A stretch of 64,000 bases of DNA, taken from NCBI GenBank assembly GCA_025201765.1, contig MU623361.1, positions 186,001 to 250,000 of the forward strand, given 5' to 3'. Source of the DNA: Daldinia sp. FL1419. Lineage: Eukaryota; Ascomycota; Sordariomycetes; Xylariales; Hypoxylaceae. The translations under genes were made by a program, and so were the position numbers. The notes below the pieces were generated by a model. It worked only from the letters and a program-made list of their open reading frames with translations. It had not been told where the DNA came from and ran no database searches. Each line of letters begins with the position of its first letter. The stretch's first letter is position 1. Shown here piece by piece: positions 1 to 13,172 of the stretch.

Positions 1-2
1 CT

Positions 3-2751
3 AGCGTCTCGCTCAACGCCTCTGCCCGCTCGATTACACGATCCTCGCGTCTACTACCTACTTCTCGGTCTACCTGGGCAATCCAACTACAGCGTCACTA
101 TTCCGAAAAGCCCGAGGACTCTGATAGTAGGAAAGAAGCTGGTCAAAATGAGGCGCCCCCGTCGAAGAATACTGATTCGAAGCCCCAGGTACAAAGTTCT
201 CAATCACCGGGACCAACGGAGGGCAAGGCGCCGAGAGCATCCAATTCTAAAAAGGGCGACTCATCCAAGCCGATTCCCGGCTGGGTGCACTTGTCTGACG
301 AGGAGTTCACCGCATTTAAAAGAATTGTCAATTCCACGCCTTTTGGTGTCGGAAACGAGATTTTTGAAATGATTGAAAAACACGGAGTGCCTCCAGAGTT
401 TCGGGATGTAGTCAGAAACCTTATGAAGGGCCACCCTAGCCCGGGTGACATTGGAAGAGCCTGGAAATCTATACAAGAGTTATCAAAGAAGATGGATGAT
501 ATATACGCCGAAGAGTCTCCCAAGGAGAGGGGATCCGGTGCTTATTTTAACTCGAAAGGTTCTCGGAAACAAGGGAGAAGAGCGCAGGAGCAAGAAGAGC
601 GGGGGGATGACCAGAGACCCAAAGAAAACCAACAGGGCTTCAACGGCTTCAACTCGAACAAGAAACCTCCTGGCCCTGACCCTAATGTCAACCCGCCGCG
701 AGGAAACGACTGGCTTACTATGGTCGTTGGCTCTGCTATTGCGTATTGGCTTTACAATTCCTTGTTTGAAGAAAGTGGCCGAGAAATTACATGGCAAGAA
801 TTAAGGAAGAACTTCTTAGAAAAGGGCCTTGTCGAGAAAATGGTTATCCAGGGCCATCGAGTTCGCGTTGAGCTTAACCGGGAAGCGACTCAGTCTATGT
901 ACCCTGATTCGGTTGCGACACGGCCTGGTTTCCACTACTACTTCTCTATCGCCTCCGCGGACGCTTTCGAAAGGCGTTTGGAAGAAGCCCAAAACGACCT
1001 TGGCATTCCCACGAGCGAAAGGATTCCCGTGAGCTATGCTCCTGAAAGCCCATTATTAAACATCTTGATAGCTTTCGGTCCCACCGCCTTGATTGTCGGT
1101 CTTCTCGTCTGGGCTAGCCGCCGTGGCCCTGGTGGTGCTGGCGGATCTAGCGGTATTTTTGGTTTTGGGAAGAGCAAAGCGAAGCGTTTTAGCCACGAGA
1201 CTGCTATCAAGGTCAAGTTCTCAGATGTAGCTGGTATGGACGAGGCCAAGCAGGAGATCATGGAATTTGTGAGCTTTCTCCAGAAGCCAGAACGATTCCA
1301 AAGGCTTGGTGCCAAAATTCCGCGCGGCGCGATTCTTGCTGGGCCTCCCGGAACTGGTAAGACGTTGCTTGCAAAAGCCACTGCAGGTGAATCCGGAGTG
1401 CCTTTCTTCAGTGTAAGCGGTTCCGAATTCGTTGAAATGTTTGTTGGTGTTGGTGCGTCTAGAGTCAGGGATCTCTTTGCTACAGCGCGGAAAAATACAC
1501 CGTGCATCATCTTCATTGATGAGATCGACGCCATCGGTAGATCCCGATCAGAAGGACAGCGGTTTGGAGGAAACGATGAACGAGAAGCCACGCTCAACCA
1601 GATTCTTACAGAGATGGATGGTTTCAACACTACCGATCAGATTGTTGTCCTTGCCGGTACCAATCGAGCAGATGTTTTAGACAAGGCGTTGATGCGGCCC
1701 GGCCGGTTCGACCGACACATCAACATCGACGCCCCGACAATGGCAGGACGACAAGACATCTTCAAAGTCTATTTGAAGAAGATTATTACAAACGAGGAGA
1801 TCGAATATCTAAGTGGACGGCTTGCGTCTCTGACACCGGGCTTTGCTGGTGCTGATATCGCTAACTGTGTAAACGAGGCCGCGCTTATTGGTGAGTTCTC
1901 GAATCCGTCTAATCGAATAATATAAACGCAACGTCTAACAAGAAGTAGCCGCAAGAGGTAATGCCACATCGGTCACGTTACAGCACTTTGAGCAAGCTAT
2001 CGAACGTGTTATCGGCGGCCTCGAACGCAAGTCCCTTGTACTTAGCCCGGTAGAAAAGAAGACGGTAGCTTATCACGAGGCTGGGCATGCTATCTGTGGC
2101 TGGTTCTTCAGATACGCGGATCCGCTGCTCAAGGTTTCGATCATACCCCGAGGCAAAGCTCTTGGATACGCGCAATACGTTCCGGGGGATGCATACTTGA
2201 TGAGTTACGAGCAGTTAATGGACCGGATGGCTATGACCTTGGGAGGCCGAATCTCAGAAGAGATCCACTTCCCTACGGTAACAACGGGAGCTAGCGACGA
2301 TTTCGATAAGGTAACTCGAATGGCCACAGCCATGGTGACGCAATGGGGTATGTCGGATAAAGTTGGTCCCCTACATTTCCGCAACGACGACAAAATCTAC
2401 AAGCCATTCTCCGAGGGAACAGGACAAGTTATCGACGCAGAAGTACGAAGAATCGTAGAACAGGCGTATAAGAAATGCAAAGATCTTTTGCTGGAGAAGC
2501 AGAAGGAAGTGGGGCTGATCGCAGAGGAATTGTTGAAAAAGGAGATGCTGGTTCGGGACGACATGGTTCGGATATTAGGACCCCGGCCATTTGACGACAA
2601 GGACGACTTTTCCAAGTATTTCAGCGGTGCTCCTAGTCAATCACCCCCGGGACCACCACCAGCACCTTCATCGCCATCGCTTCCCGATGCTCCCGAGCCC
2701 CCATCAAGCCCTGCACTGTTCAAGGAAGTTAAAAGCGAGGAGGACAGGTAG
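3..2751 (+). CDS. YTA12: Mitochondrial inner-membrane m-AAA protease subunit (YTA12/AFG3-type), 5' end outside window
   Basis: ATP-dependent zinc metalloprotease of the mitochondrial inner membrane, facing the matrix. It degrades or dislocates membrane proteins as part of a hexameric m-AAA complex. The frame is open from base 3, so the start codon lies upstream. Exons are 3-1890 and 1949-2751; the 58-bp intron has GTGAGT and CTAAC-AAGAAGTAG signals. 896 residues are visible. A basic, Ser/Arg-rich leader ends in RHYS near residue 37, typical of a matrix-processing site. Membrane segments lie near 237-255 and 352-371. Then come Walker A GPPGTGKT (about 447), Walker B IIFIDEID (about 503), the RPGRFDRH second region of homology (about 567) and zinc site HEAGH (672-676). 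The tail is Pro/Ser-rich. ASDDF and ATAMVT..GMSDK read closer to Yta12 than to Afg3, so the paralogue call is inference; the family is certain. Confidence 0.93.
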
Positions 2752-3348
2752 CTATTGTGTATATACGACCTAATAAGTTCGGGAGGCCATTTCCGACCAG
2801 GAGCTATCGAGGGCTCTTCGTCATGATACACGATGACACGATGCTCTCAACTCATCCCATGTATGTTATAATTAATGATAAGAAGGGGAGCGAAAAGAAG
2901 GCGCGTTAGCCTGCCGCGGTCTGCATATACTGTACAATAAGGTAGATAGAAGTCTCACAATCGCAAGGCGCTGGACTTGTATATAACTAGTTCGGATGTA
3001 AAAAAGACATGAAAAGTTAAGAGAGTTTCGCAGACGACTGATGCCGATGACGGCATATTCTACTTGACCACAACCTTTGGGGCTCAATTCCCGCCCAGAG
3101 GACCTCCCCGGGCTCCGGATGCCGTTCAGCGGTCCGCGGCCTCACACACTTCTTTTCTTTTCTACTATGTATAGATCGCCTGCCCGCTTAATCCCCAGTT
3201 CTCGCTGTGGGGAAGCGGCTCGGCAACAAGAAGAGAACTAACCTAAACCAAGTAAAGAATACGTCAGGGTTCTTCGCATAGTTAACTATGGGTAATGTAC
3301 AATCTTGGATTAACTAAGAGGTAGGTATTAATTGTTAATTGTATGTGC

Positions 3349-3379
<31 letters not shown>

Positions 3380-3782
3380 TCCGGCAGGGTACACCGCCGG
3401 TCCAAGTTAATTAATTAATATCTTTTCCCTAATAGTTAACTACCTACCGTTTATTGGCAACTTTGTTATCGTCGATATGTCGTTGCTTGAACTCGACTTC
3501 ATATTTGGTTCTAGCTAACAATTTCTCGTTGCTATTTTCGCCTCTTTATATCGGGTCTAGGTTGTCTGGGGATAGATCAATAATTAGTTCATTGGTTCGA
3601 TGTCAAGGAGCCTAATGAACTAGGTTAGGTGCATACACGTATTATTACTACCTACCTAGGTACCTATTATAAGTGTTGGTATATACTGGTTGCGTCTCGA
3701 CTTCTATAAGCATAGGCTAGCTATACTTGCAGCCAACTTGACGTTTACAAGGTATATACTAAACGGTGCCGTCTCGTACGTC
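2752..3782. other. Intergenic spacer between the m-AAA protease and the Bor1-type transporter
   Basis: No coding potential was recognised. It should hold the 3' end of the protease transcript and the promoter and 5' UTR of the transporter. It contains a 28-nt T run (3353-3380), TTAATTAAT-type AT blocks next to it, and a cluster of the TACCTACCTAGGTACC palindromic motif around 3648-3665, about 120 bp before the transporter start codon. Confidence 0.6.
3353..3380. repeat. Poly(T) tract, 28 nt
   Basis: Uninterrupted T run in the promoter-side spacer upstream of the anion transporter. Such tracts are common in fungal promoters and also vary in length, so the exact count may reflect assembly error. 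Confidence 0.9.
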
Positions 3783-5996
3783 ATGGCACGAACCGCGGAC
3801 TCGCTGACGCTACCGACGGCGATGCATTCTCCCAGCGACGGAACGGCCGAGTCCGGAGCTGGAATCAACTCGTCGCCGAGCGGCAGGATTCGGCGATGGA
3901 CGAGCTCCTTGCTGACGTCGTCGCGCAACGTCTCTGGTCGCGATGGTAACGACACCGCTGCTGCGGCGGGACAGCACGCGGAGAATTGGTGGAAGATCCA
4001 TCTCTTTCGCGGCATGGTCAACGACGTGCGCCGCCGGGTGCCGTATTATTGGAGCGACTGGCGCGACGCGTGGGATTATCGCGTGGTGCCTTCGACGATA
4101 TATATGTACTTCGCCAAGTATGTCTCCTTTGCCTTCTTGAAGTACCTAGGCAGTAGGTACAAAGTCAAAATACAGAAGAGACTAATATCAGATCTCATAT
4201 AGTATCCTGCCTGCTCTAGCCTTCTCGCTGGACATGTTCACCAAGACGAATATGCAGTACGGCGTGAACGAGGTGCTTCTGGCGTCGGTTCTTGGTGCCG
4301 TAGTGTTTGCTATATTGGCTTGTCAGCCGTTAGTTATCGTGGGAGTTACGGGCCCTATCACGGTGTTCAACTAGTAGGTTCTATTCCCTTTGCATCCAAT
4401 ATTCCGGGACCTAACTGGAGGGGTTAGTACGGTTTACGATATCATGACGCCTACTGGGACTAATTACCTAGCTTTCATGTGTTGGATCGGGCTCTGGTCG
4501 CTTGTGTTCCATTGGATCCTCGCCGTCACTAACTCGTGCAACTGGCTGCGGTATGTGACCAGGTTCCCTTGCGACATCTTCGGATTCTATGTTGCCTTCA
4601 TCTACCTGCAGAAGGGCATCCAAGTGCTCGAGCGCTTTGGCGACGGCTCGCCCTTTTACCTATCTATCATGGTGGCACTACTCGTCTTCATGGTTGCGTA
4701 CACGTGCGGCGAGTTGGGTGGCAGTCCCCTGTTCCGGCATCCTGTCCGGGTCTTCCTTAAGGACTACGGTACGCCTCTCACGGTTATCTTCTTCACTGGC
4801 TTCGTCCACATCGGCCGTATGAAGAACGTCAACCTCGAGAGGTTGCCTACCAATGCCGCCTTCTTCCCTACGGCTGATAGGGACTGGCTTGTTAACTTTT
4901 GGAATATCTCGGTTGGCGACGTGTTTATTGCTATTCCTTTCGCTATCTTGCTTACTATATTGTTCTATTTTGACCATAATGGTAAGCACTGCCATATAAC
5001 AGGAGCCTTTTGACCAGGGGAGTACACTAACATACATAACTAGTCTCATCACTTATCGCACAGGGAACCGAGTTTCCCTTACGCAAACCTGCAGGTTTTC
5101 ACTGGGATCTGTTCCTATTGGGCCTCACAACAGGCGTTGCAGGTATCCTGGGGCTACCCTTTCCAAACGGGCTAATCCCCCAGGCACCATTCCACACCGA
5201 ATCGCTATGCGTGACAAAGCTCGAAGCAGACACGGAGGAAAATGGCGAGGCAAAAGGCCACTATGTTCTCAGGCGGACCCATGTAGTCGAGCAACGAGTC
5301 TCGAACCTAGCACAAGGCCTACTAACCCTCGGCACCATGACGGGCCCGCTCCTTGTTGTCCTACACCTGATCCCACAAGCCGTGCTTGCAGGCCTGTTCT
5401 TCATCATGGGATACCAAGCCCTCGAAGGCAACGGTATCACAGCTAAACTGCTCTTCCTACTCCGCGACCGCGCTCTGACTCCCGGTGGCCACCCCCTTGC
5501 AGGTATTCCTCGCCGAGCGGCCGTATGGGCCTTCGTTGCAATCGAGCTCCTCGCTTTCGGCGCTACCTTTGCCATCACGCAGACCGTTGCAGCCGTCGGT
5601 TTCCCCGTCGTTATTCTCGCCCTGATCCCGGTCCGTGCACTCGTTCTACCCCGCGTCTTCACGCCGCATGAGCTCGCTATTCTCGACGCGCCGACCGCTA
5701 GTCCGTTTACTATGGAGAGTGTCGGCGGGTCGTACGCCGCTCCAGCTACTGCCGCGAATACTTCATCGAGTGTCCGGGAAGGCGCTCGTGGTGGGAATGG
5801 TACGGGTGTATTCGGGAACGTGACCGAGAGCGGTAGCGAAAGCGGACCGAGGAGAAAGAGCGAGGAGGTTCTTGCGGAGGAGGGCCGTGGGACGAAGGTC
5901 GAGGAATCTGGAGCGCGAGACGAGATCGAGATGAGTCGGTTGGGTGTTAATAGGAGGGGGCAAGCTAGTCGGAGTGCGGAGCATGAAGAGAGTTAG
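3783..5996 (+). CDS. BOR1: SLC4-family anion/borate transporter (Bor1-like), 670 aa
   Basis: Multi-pass membrane transporter of the HCO3-/SLC4 superfamily; fungal and plant Bor1 proteins export borate or other anions at the plasma membrane or vacuole. Exons are 3783-4117, 4203-4373, 4428-4981 and 5044-5996. Introns of 85, 54 and 62 bp keep frame exactly (335+171+554+953 nt). The joined protein shows ANILPALAFSLDMF, GVTGPITVFNYT, the TGTNYLAFMCWIGLW segment, FPLRKP and the GLPFPNGLIPQAPFHTESL segment, in the order and spacing of fungal Bor1. About 10-12 hydrophobic helices are expected. The N-terminal ~75 residues (Ser/Thr/Ala-rich) and the charged C-terminal ~110 residues are low-complexity tails. 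An upstream in-frame TTG exists, but ATG 3783 is the natural start. Substrate (borate versus bicarbonate) cannot be read from sequence. Confidence 0.9.
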
Positions 5997-8900
5997 TATG
6001 GCTAATGTTTAAAATAGCAGGCCGCGCGGCTGGACATCTCCGTGACTAGGTGGGATATATTGAGTATAGTTTCAAAATGTATAAAAGCAATCAAGAACTC
6101 TGGGAATATGTTCTCTTATAATCTAACCTAGTGGGTATGACTTGACGGACTTTGTCTCAAATGTACAGGATGGACGAGAGAGCCTTTAGGAGTTGATAAC
6201 ATCTTGTCTCGCGTAGGGGCATGGAATGCTGCAAGATTTCGTATGCCTCGAGGAGCGATAGAACGGAATAGCATGAACCGCTTCTCGTAGTCCGACCAGG
6301 GAAAGGGGATTGCAGCTTAAGTAGTTATAGAGATGTTGGCGTATGATCCCGTTGGCGAGATAATGACCACTCCCTGCCGGCGTTTATCTTGTAATCTGAT
6401 CGGCAGGTAGAGCAAGACGAGGTCGTAACCTACTATAAGCTACCTTCTCTCCTTGAATGATCGCCGTAGCTAGTATTTGGATAGATCGATAGAGATCGTA
6501 GTGATGGAATGGCCACCTCGTCATGACGATATACGAACTCAAAGATAGCAAGAATCAAGAAGTGTATGGTAGGTAATACGGCTGGCTGTGTTAAATCGGA
6601 CGACTAGAAACAACATACCTCTAAGTCCGTATCAATTCTTGTTGTTATTGCTTTTGTTATATCCAACATCTTTCCCACCCGTCCTCTTAGACTATATTGA
6701 CAAACATTCATAACGTTAAAGTGCGGTGATTATTGTGTGGAATTACTCCGGTGTAGTACCACTCCTTCGATCGCTGCATATCGTCGTCGCTAGTGTTCTT
6801 CCAAGAGGTGGGATCGCGTCTACAACGTTGTGGTTTGGGAACCTCGGTTCTAATACTAATCTCTATAAGAAGAATCACTCATAAGACACCCGGCATCGCG
6901 AGACTCGCTATGCGATAACCAGATGCCTGGGAGGAGAGGCGTCCGGTTAGTCGGTCGGGGTTCTAGGAAACTCGAGCAGAGTAGAGTTAGCAATCGTTTA
7001 TTCGATCCGAAGAGACCCAACTATTTAATAGCTCAATACCCTTTCGAGAGTTCGAGTATGTTTCCATGTTTAACGGTTTATACAAGAACAAAGTGCGCAG
7101 TTGGCAATATCTACCTATCCTCTGCTTTCAACATGTGACTCTAAGGGCGAGGTACAAAAAGGGGGCAAACAATCATGGTAGAAGCACATGGTAAAGCATC
7201 AATGAGTAAAAGAATTAAACTGTAGTTATTCAATTGTATTAAAATATCGCGATGCCTTAAAATCAAAGAACCATCGTGAGCGAACCGATCCACAGCATAC
7301 CTTAAAAGCCGCTGGGTAGACCAAGCGAATTGTACATAATTGCCTCTCCTTTGCTGAAGGATCAAATATACTCGGGTTCCACGATGACGAGCAAATAAAG
7401 AAACATATATGTTCATTCATTTCGAAATCATGACTTGTCTTTTCTGCGAATTGCTCGTTTCTTAAACGATTCGATCGCACTTCACCGGCTCGTTTGCTCG
7501 CGTGGTAGCTGGGTTTACGACTGCCTGTGATAGGGCCGTCCGCTGCTTTACCCATATCATTACAACTGCGGGTATAGGGGGCGAGGCCCTCTGTTCATAT
7601 GAATTCGTAATATGGACTTCATTAAGGGGAAGCATAAATCTACTCAAGTTCACATGGTTTAATAACTACTTTCTACACGAATGCGAGTTAGGTGCCTTGT
7701 TATCTCTAACTTCCACTCGGGTCGAGACTCGAGCTACTGGGTGCACGAGTTCTCGCGTGCATTGCATCAAGTCTAACCTAGGTAGAGATTAATGACGCCG
7801 GGCCCCTTTTGTTGTTGTAAAAGGGAAAGTTGCTGGAAGCAGCCTGAACAGCAACTACGCATCGCGGTGTCCCCTCCTTTCTCTTAGGCGACGGCAGTGG
7901 TAGGTATGGTGGCTACGGCGGGTAAACGCTACGGTTTTCATCAGGATATCCTCAAGTATCTTTATTCCCCCGTTCCTGTTTTCCTCGAACGGTGGCCAAA
8001 CCATCGAGACCCATTCTACCGTTTCGACTCCGTCGTCTTCGTGGCGCCTACGACTTAGCACTACGTAAAACAAACAAAAGAAGGCGACTGCCGTGCTAGC
8101 TTCCCCTCGATCTCGATATGAGCCGGTGCACTTGGGGCGGCTAACGGAGGCTGTAGGGAGTGGTAAGGATAGGGAAAGATGGGGCTCGCGAGTAGGAGCG
8201 CGGCAACCCAAGCGGAGCTGGAAGGGGGGACGTTAACGTCGGCTTTCCAGTGGACTTTTCCCAGACAAATACGCTGTCCCCCTTGGTTCACCTTCACGTA
8301 GAAGCACCGAGTTTCTGGCCGCTTACTTGCTCGTGACTGGTGAATCTTGGCCCCTTGCCCCTTTCGAACGAACGGGGGTGACAAGCCATCGGAAAGCAAG
8401 TAGTAGCGCTGCGCATGGCAGTCCTTCTCCTGCGTCCTACATGCTTCTCCCCACACTACAAGACTCGTCTAAACTAAGTGGGAATGTGGGAATCCTGCAA
8501 AGCACTTTAAACATCGCAACCATCTTCCAGGTCTTCGTGCTGCTTCTGCTAGATAGATAGAAAGGTAGGGGAGATAGATGGGCCTACCCCCGCGCTGCAG
8601 GTTCCCAGCCGTCCCCGGATTCTAAGACATATATGTAAGGTAGGCTGGGTTGCGTCCTGGACGAACGGAGATCCCTAGGGCCATTTTCTGTTCGGAGCCG
8701 CTTTGAGGGATTGGGCGTCCTGGTGGATGATGAATATGAGCTGATTCCTTTTTGCTAGTAGTACGCAGGAGTACGGCGTGCATCTACGAGATCTAGAAAT
8801 GTGCAATACTTCCTATAGGAGGACTCCAGATTTTCTGCTGTGCAAACGTGGATTCTTCCCCTTGCAGGAACCCAATATAGAGAGCATAGATTCTCGACTC

Positions 8901-9312
8901 ATTATCCCACTCCGCATGCGATAGGTACTACCAAGCGGCTGCTCCGGTGGCTTTCAAGAAATACCTACCTTACATATGTCACTGTACCACGATGTCCCTT
9001 TTTTTTTTCTTTTCTCGCCCGGGCTTGGGCGACTAGGGTTTGCTGTCGGCGAAATATAAGTCGCATGGCATCATCGCGTGCTAGAAGCGACCGTAATAGC
9101 GATGCAAGGACAGGGCGCGGCTATAAGACAGACAGGCCAACCCTAATGCAATACAGCCGAGTCGGGTACCCAGGAAAATACGTGAAAGAACCGGGCGCAC
9201 AAACAAGCCCGCAGGCGCCAACAGCTGCACGGTTATCGTCGTCCATCTGCAAATATGGCTCTACATATCGGTGGCGTGATACGATGTTTTGCTCGTTTCG
9301 CTTGAAGACAAT

Positions 9313-9336
9313 ACACACACACACACACACACACAC
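9313..9336. repeat. (AC)12 microsatellite
   Basis: Twelve uninterrupted AC units in the large convergent intergenic interval, followed by a degenerate CA-rich tail (ATAAATAAATGCACGCACATACAC). Confidence 0.95.
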
Positions 9337-9761
9337 ATAAATAAATGCACGCACATACACAATACGCATAGGAGAGACATCAAGGATGATCTTGCGGGTG
9401 CTAGGAATTCGGCCCCCCTATTAAGTCGGTCAAAGCCAGGCCCGCGACCGGGCTTCTTGGCCGAAATAGCCTGCCCCTCGGCGCGGAACGCTGCTCGCAT
9501 AGCAGCCCCTGGCGCCGCCACTCGTTTCACTGATAGATCACGAATAACAAACCAATGCCAACCTGCCATTCTTCGGTAGAGCTTTGGGGCAGGTCACATT
9601 AGCGAGTAACGGTAGACAATGATATGTAGGTAGGTAGGTATGTACGTCGATGGATAGTCAGGGGTGGTGGTGGGCTCGAGGCAGCGCGAGCGTGTCAGTC
9701 CGGCAAGCCGCTTAAGCATACCCTCATACATCATTTCTACACAGGTAGGTATACAGTAGAT

Positions 9762-9765
<4 letters not shown>

Positions 9766-9799
<34 letters not shown>
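9766..9799. repeat. (GA)17 microsatellite
   Basis: Pure GA dinucleotide run, immediately followed by GTTAGGTAGGTACC, one of the scattered GGTAGGTA-type motifs. Confidence 0.95.
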
Positions 9800-9800
<1 letters not shown>

Positions 9801-12441
9801 TAGGTAGGTACCCAGATATCCACTTAGAGGAGATTGTCCCTCAGCCACTGATGAAAAAGTGCCGAACTGCATCTAGGCTCCAGGAACCGGTTTCTGGAGA
9901 TCGTCGTTCCGGGGCCCCGACCTCTCCTCTATCAACCCTTGATCCTTTTCGGAATTTCCCACCGTTCGGCATCGTGGGATTTTTGGTTCGTCGCTGTTCC
10001 TATGCGGCGTCCCTTACCCTTACCTCCCCCCCCGCGGAAACGAGAATGATAGAAAGCTTCCTCGTTTATCATGAGTTTTCTTTCTTTCTTTTCGGCTCTC
10101 CCACTTTGTCTTTCTTTTTTCGCATTGCCCCCCCACCGCCGCTTCACCGGAAAATTCCAATCCGGTTAGGTAAAGATACGGGTCCAACGAGGCCAGACCT
10201 AGCTATCGTCTCGGCTCTCTGGCCAGCTGGCCCCTAGGGCCCCATATGCTGTCATTCCACACCTTTTGCCTAAATGGCAGGCGATCTCTCATCCTAGCGA
10301 CTCTACCTAGTTGGTTCATGGCTGGGCGAACAAAAAGCGTAGATAACCGATCGACGAGGCTCCGTTGTTCTTTTCAAGGCTGAAGTCTTCATCGCCATTC
10401 ATTAGATATGGTTGGCTGTCTCGCCTCCCTTGCCCTTCCATCCGCGCGAGTTTGCGATGGGGGGATATCTAGTGCGTGGGGGCAAATGTAAAATATAGGG
10501 GTCCATCCGGGGATGCAGTCAGTCTGCGGGCAAGGTAAGGTGAGGGGCCAGTAGGTATGGAAATGCTGAGTCATTTCGTGTGGTGTAATAAACGATATTC
10601 GCAGATTGGAGACTCGTTGTAAGTAAGTAAGAAGCAAGCCTAGAACCTCACCGCGTCTGACTAAAATGATCACGTTCCTGGATTTTCCCTCTGCACGTCC
10701 GTCACCCGCGCATTCGTACGAGAGAACGTCAAGGAGGGTACGGTAGGTGAGATTTGAAGATATGAGATATGTACAACTACGTCGTGCTATGGTACAATAC
10801 TCTCGTATATCTTGGGCGTCCAGCAACACGTTAACATGTCCAGTACATCATTATCCTACCCTACCTAGGTAGTAACCTACCCGTACAGAAAAAGGCAAGG
10901 CTACGACGGGAATGGGGATCACTGCATCTCAATAGGGGAAATCAAGACTCGAGGAATAGTGGAACGGGTGGGGGCTATAGAAGCACATCTTATAGCCCTG
11001 CCTCCGGCTGCCACGGCCAGGTGCATAACACGAACCAAACTGTGGCTTCAGTCGGACCCGCGGCCTCGATTGACAGTACATGGCACGTACGCAGTAAGTA
11101 ACGCAGTAACCGGCCAGGCCTGTTCGATCAAGATCAATCGTCCAGAACCGATCGCCAGCGCGCGCTTGCGCCTGTGGCTTGATGGAGGGGTGTATGCTGT
11201 CGTAGATGGGGTGTATATAAGCCGTGAGCGTAGCAAAGTCAAAACTGGAGAATAACAGAAGAACACGACAGTGCTAAGGACCTCTTAGACGCAGAGACAC
11301 GTTGACTGAATCTAGCCGCAGTCAGATTCGGCCGTTGCTGCTGATGTTGTATGCGTCTGCATAGATACGTAGGTAGGAATGGACGGATTGAATCCGTGAG
11401 CAGGCGAAGACGGATGGATGCGAGGATAAGGAAAAAAAATAAAAATCGCAGGTCTAGGCTTTTACTTCGAACAAATAGTTCGAACGGTGGGAGAGAGGAA
11501 TCAACAAAAAAACACCAACAGCGGACAAGAAAAGCCTCTACTGCAACACGATGTATCGTCCAGTGTGGAATGAGGCAAAAGCTCATCCTTCTCTCTCTCT
11601 CTTTCTCCCTCTGTCTCCTCTCTCCTCTCCTCTCTCTTGTTTTTTTTTTTTTCTTTTTTTTCTTATACATATTTTAGTAGGTATACAGGGCCCAGGACAA
11701 AACTACCGATAGCTGCGCTGTCCGGGGCCTAGTCCCGAAGGAGCTGGGCGCTGAACGTACCGTCTAGCCAAAAATATCGGAGCGATCTTAAGCGTCGCAG
11801 CGCAGCTGTCTATCTGTCTTGGGCACGGTCGTTGTACCGGGATTCCTTGGCCGGAAATCCATGCCCCCCCAGGCTAAGCTTCTGAACAACCAGCTTTGCC
11901 GGCGAGGGAACGGCAAGCGTCTGCGCGGCGCAGCCATGACATGATATGACATACATGACTACCATCGTAGCATATCGTGGATGTCATGATGGATGCTATA
12001 CGCATTTGATGCATTATTGGTAGGTATGTATAATTGCTGGTATACATTGCTGGTATACGATATCGTTGGTAGGGTAAAAAGGCCGTCACATAGACAGAAG
12101 GGGAGGGAAAAAAAAAGGTGGATGCTTGCTTGATTGCTTGCTTGCTTGCTCAACCTCTATTCGAACCTTTATTTGCTTGACAGGAATATCCCTCTTCCTC
12201 GTCCATGTTGGGGGACTATGGCCCGGTCCAGCAAAGTCCTTCCCGCGCCCGAAGATCTGAACCAATCGTTATGTCGTGGTATCTGGCACAGCGTTCGGGT
12301 CCCTGTGCTGTCTTCCACAAGAACTAAGATCCAGCTCCCGACAAGGCCTCACTGCACTGCGCCATACGTACGCTTTCTTTCTTTCCCTCCTGCATGGCAT
12401 TATACTGCATACCTATACTGCATATACCATATCATGTATAC

Positions 12442-12474
12442 TGCGTGGTATAATGCGTGGTATAATGCGTGGAC
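12442..12474. repeat. 12-bp minisatellite, about 2.75 copies
   Basis: Unit TGCGTGGTATAA repeated head to tail. It directly precedes a second, unrelated 9-bp tandem array. Confidence 0.85.
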
Positions 12475-12475
12475 G

Positions 12476-12516
12476 GCATAGACTGCATAGACTGCATAGA
12501 CTGCATAGACTGCATA
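12476..12516. repeat. 9-bp minisatellite, about 4.6 copies
   Basis: Unit GCATAGACT, perfect copies at 12476, 12485, 12494 and 12503 plus a partial unit. Both strands read through without stops in some frames, which explains the short Ile-Asp-Cys and Leu-His-Arg repeat ORFs here; these are not considered genes. Confidence 0.9.
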
Positions 12517-13145
12517 CCTAGACAACAGGTCTGTCTATTGTATTGTACCAAGTCTACCTACCTTGGCATAACCTACCTACCTAACCTAGGTACCTATATA
12601 TCTACCTGCCCATGGTATACCCCTTGGTATAGGTCCTTGGTAGGTGTAGGTGGTTCAAGTAAGTGGTGGGAGGGTCGCACTCAGACGCAGCAGCCGTCAT
12701 AAATACCATCCCTTTCGTATGCAACGGGCTGCGTCTTGTGCAACCCATCATGCAGTTGTCAGCTTTGGGACTCCCCTAACCATTATTGGTCTTTTTTTCT
12801 AAACACCCCGGGTGCATCCATGTAACGCAGTGCGTAGTTGGAAGAGAGCTTGTTACTGCGCCTTTCGCTGTCATGCCTAGGTTAGATGCTTGCATAACAA
12901 CATACCTGGAGATTGGGAAGATGGGATATCCTAGGAAACTTCCAAAGTTCTTATCACACTCCTTCTTGGCCATCATCAAGTTCTATATGATGAATGATAG
13001 GCCCCTGATAGACGTTTGATGAGTATTTTTTGTTTGTTACCTGTTGTAAGAACTCCTTGCTTTCGGATCTCTTCTCTTCTTAAGTTCTCACCTGTGAAGT
13101 AAAATGAGGAGGAGGCCCGTGGTATAGGGATCCGCTTTATTTAGA

Positions 13146-13172
13146 TTTTATTTTATTTATTTATTTATTTAT
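13146..13172. repeat. (TTTA)n microsatellite
   Basis: About six TTTA/TTTTA units followed by a T run. Low-complexity DNA with no coding function seen. Confidence 0.8.

Noticed and set aside
1034..1630. 198-codon minus-strand ORF
   Set aside because: Antisense shadow of the AAA ATPase domain of the protease gene.
1943..1948. Alternative acceptor at 1945 for the protease intron
   Set aside because: It keeps frame but inserts a Val in the invariant EAAL-x-AARG motif; acceptor 1948 gives the family spacing exactly.
3690..3782. N-terminal extension of the Bor1-like protein from a TTG at 3690
   Set aside because: Non-ATG start with a non-conserved sequence; ATG 3783 fits the family and the fungal start preference.
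7855..8456. Overlapping minus-strand ORFs of 118 and 131 codons
   Set aside because: Two frames open at once, no motif, no conserved-looking segments, no splice extension.
11239..11677. Minus-strand 143-codon and plus-strand 108-codon ORFs across the CT/T tract
   Set aside because: Generated by low-complexity DNA (poly-Lys, poly-Phe and Arg-Glu runs).
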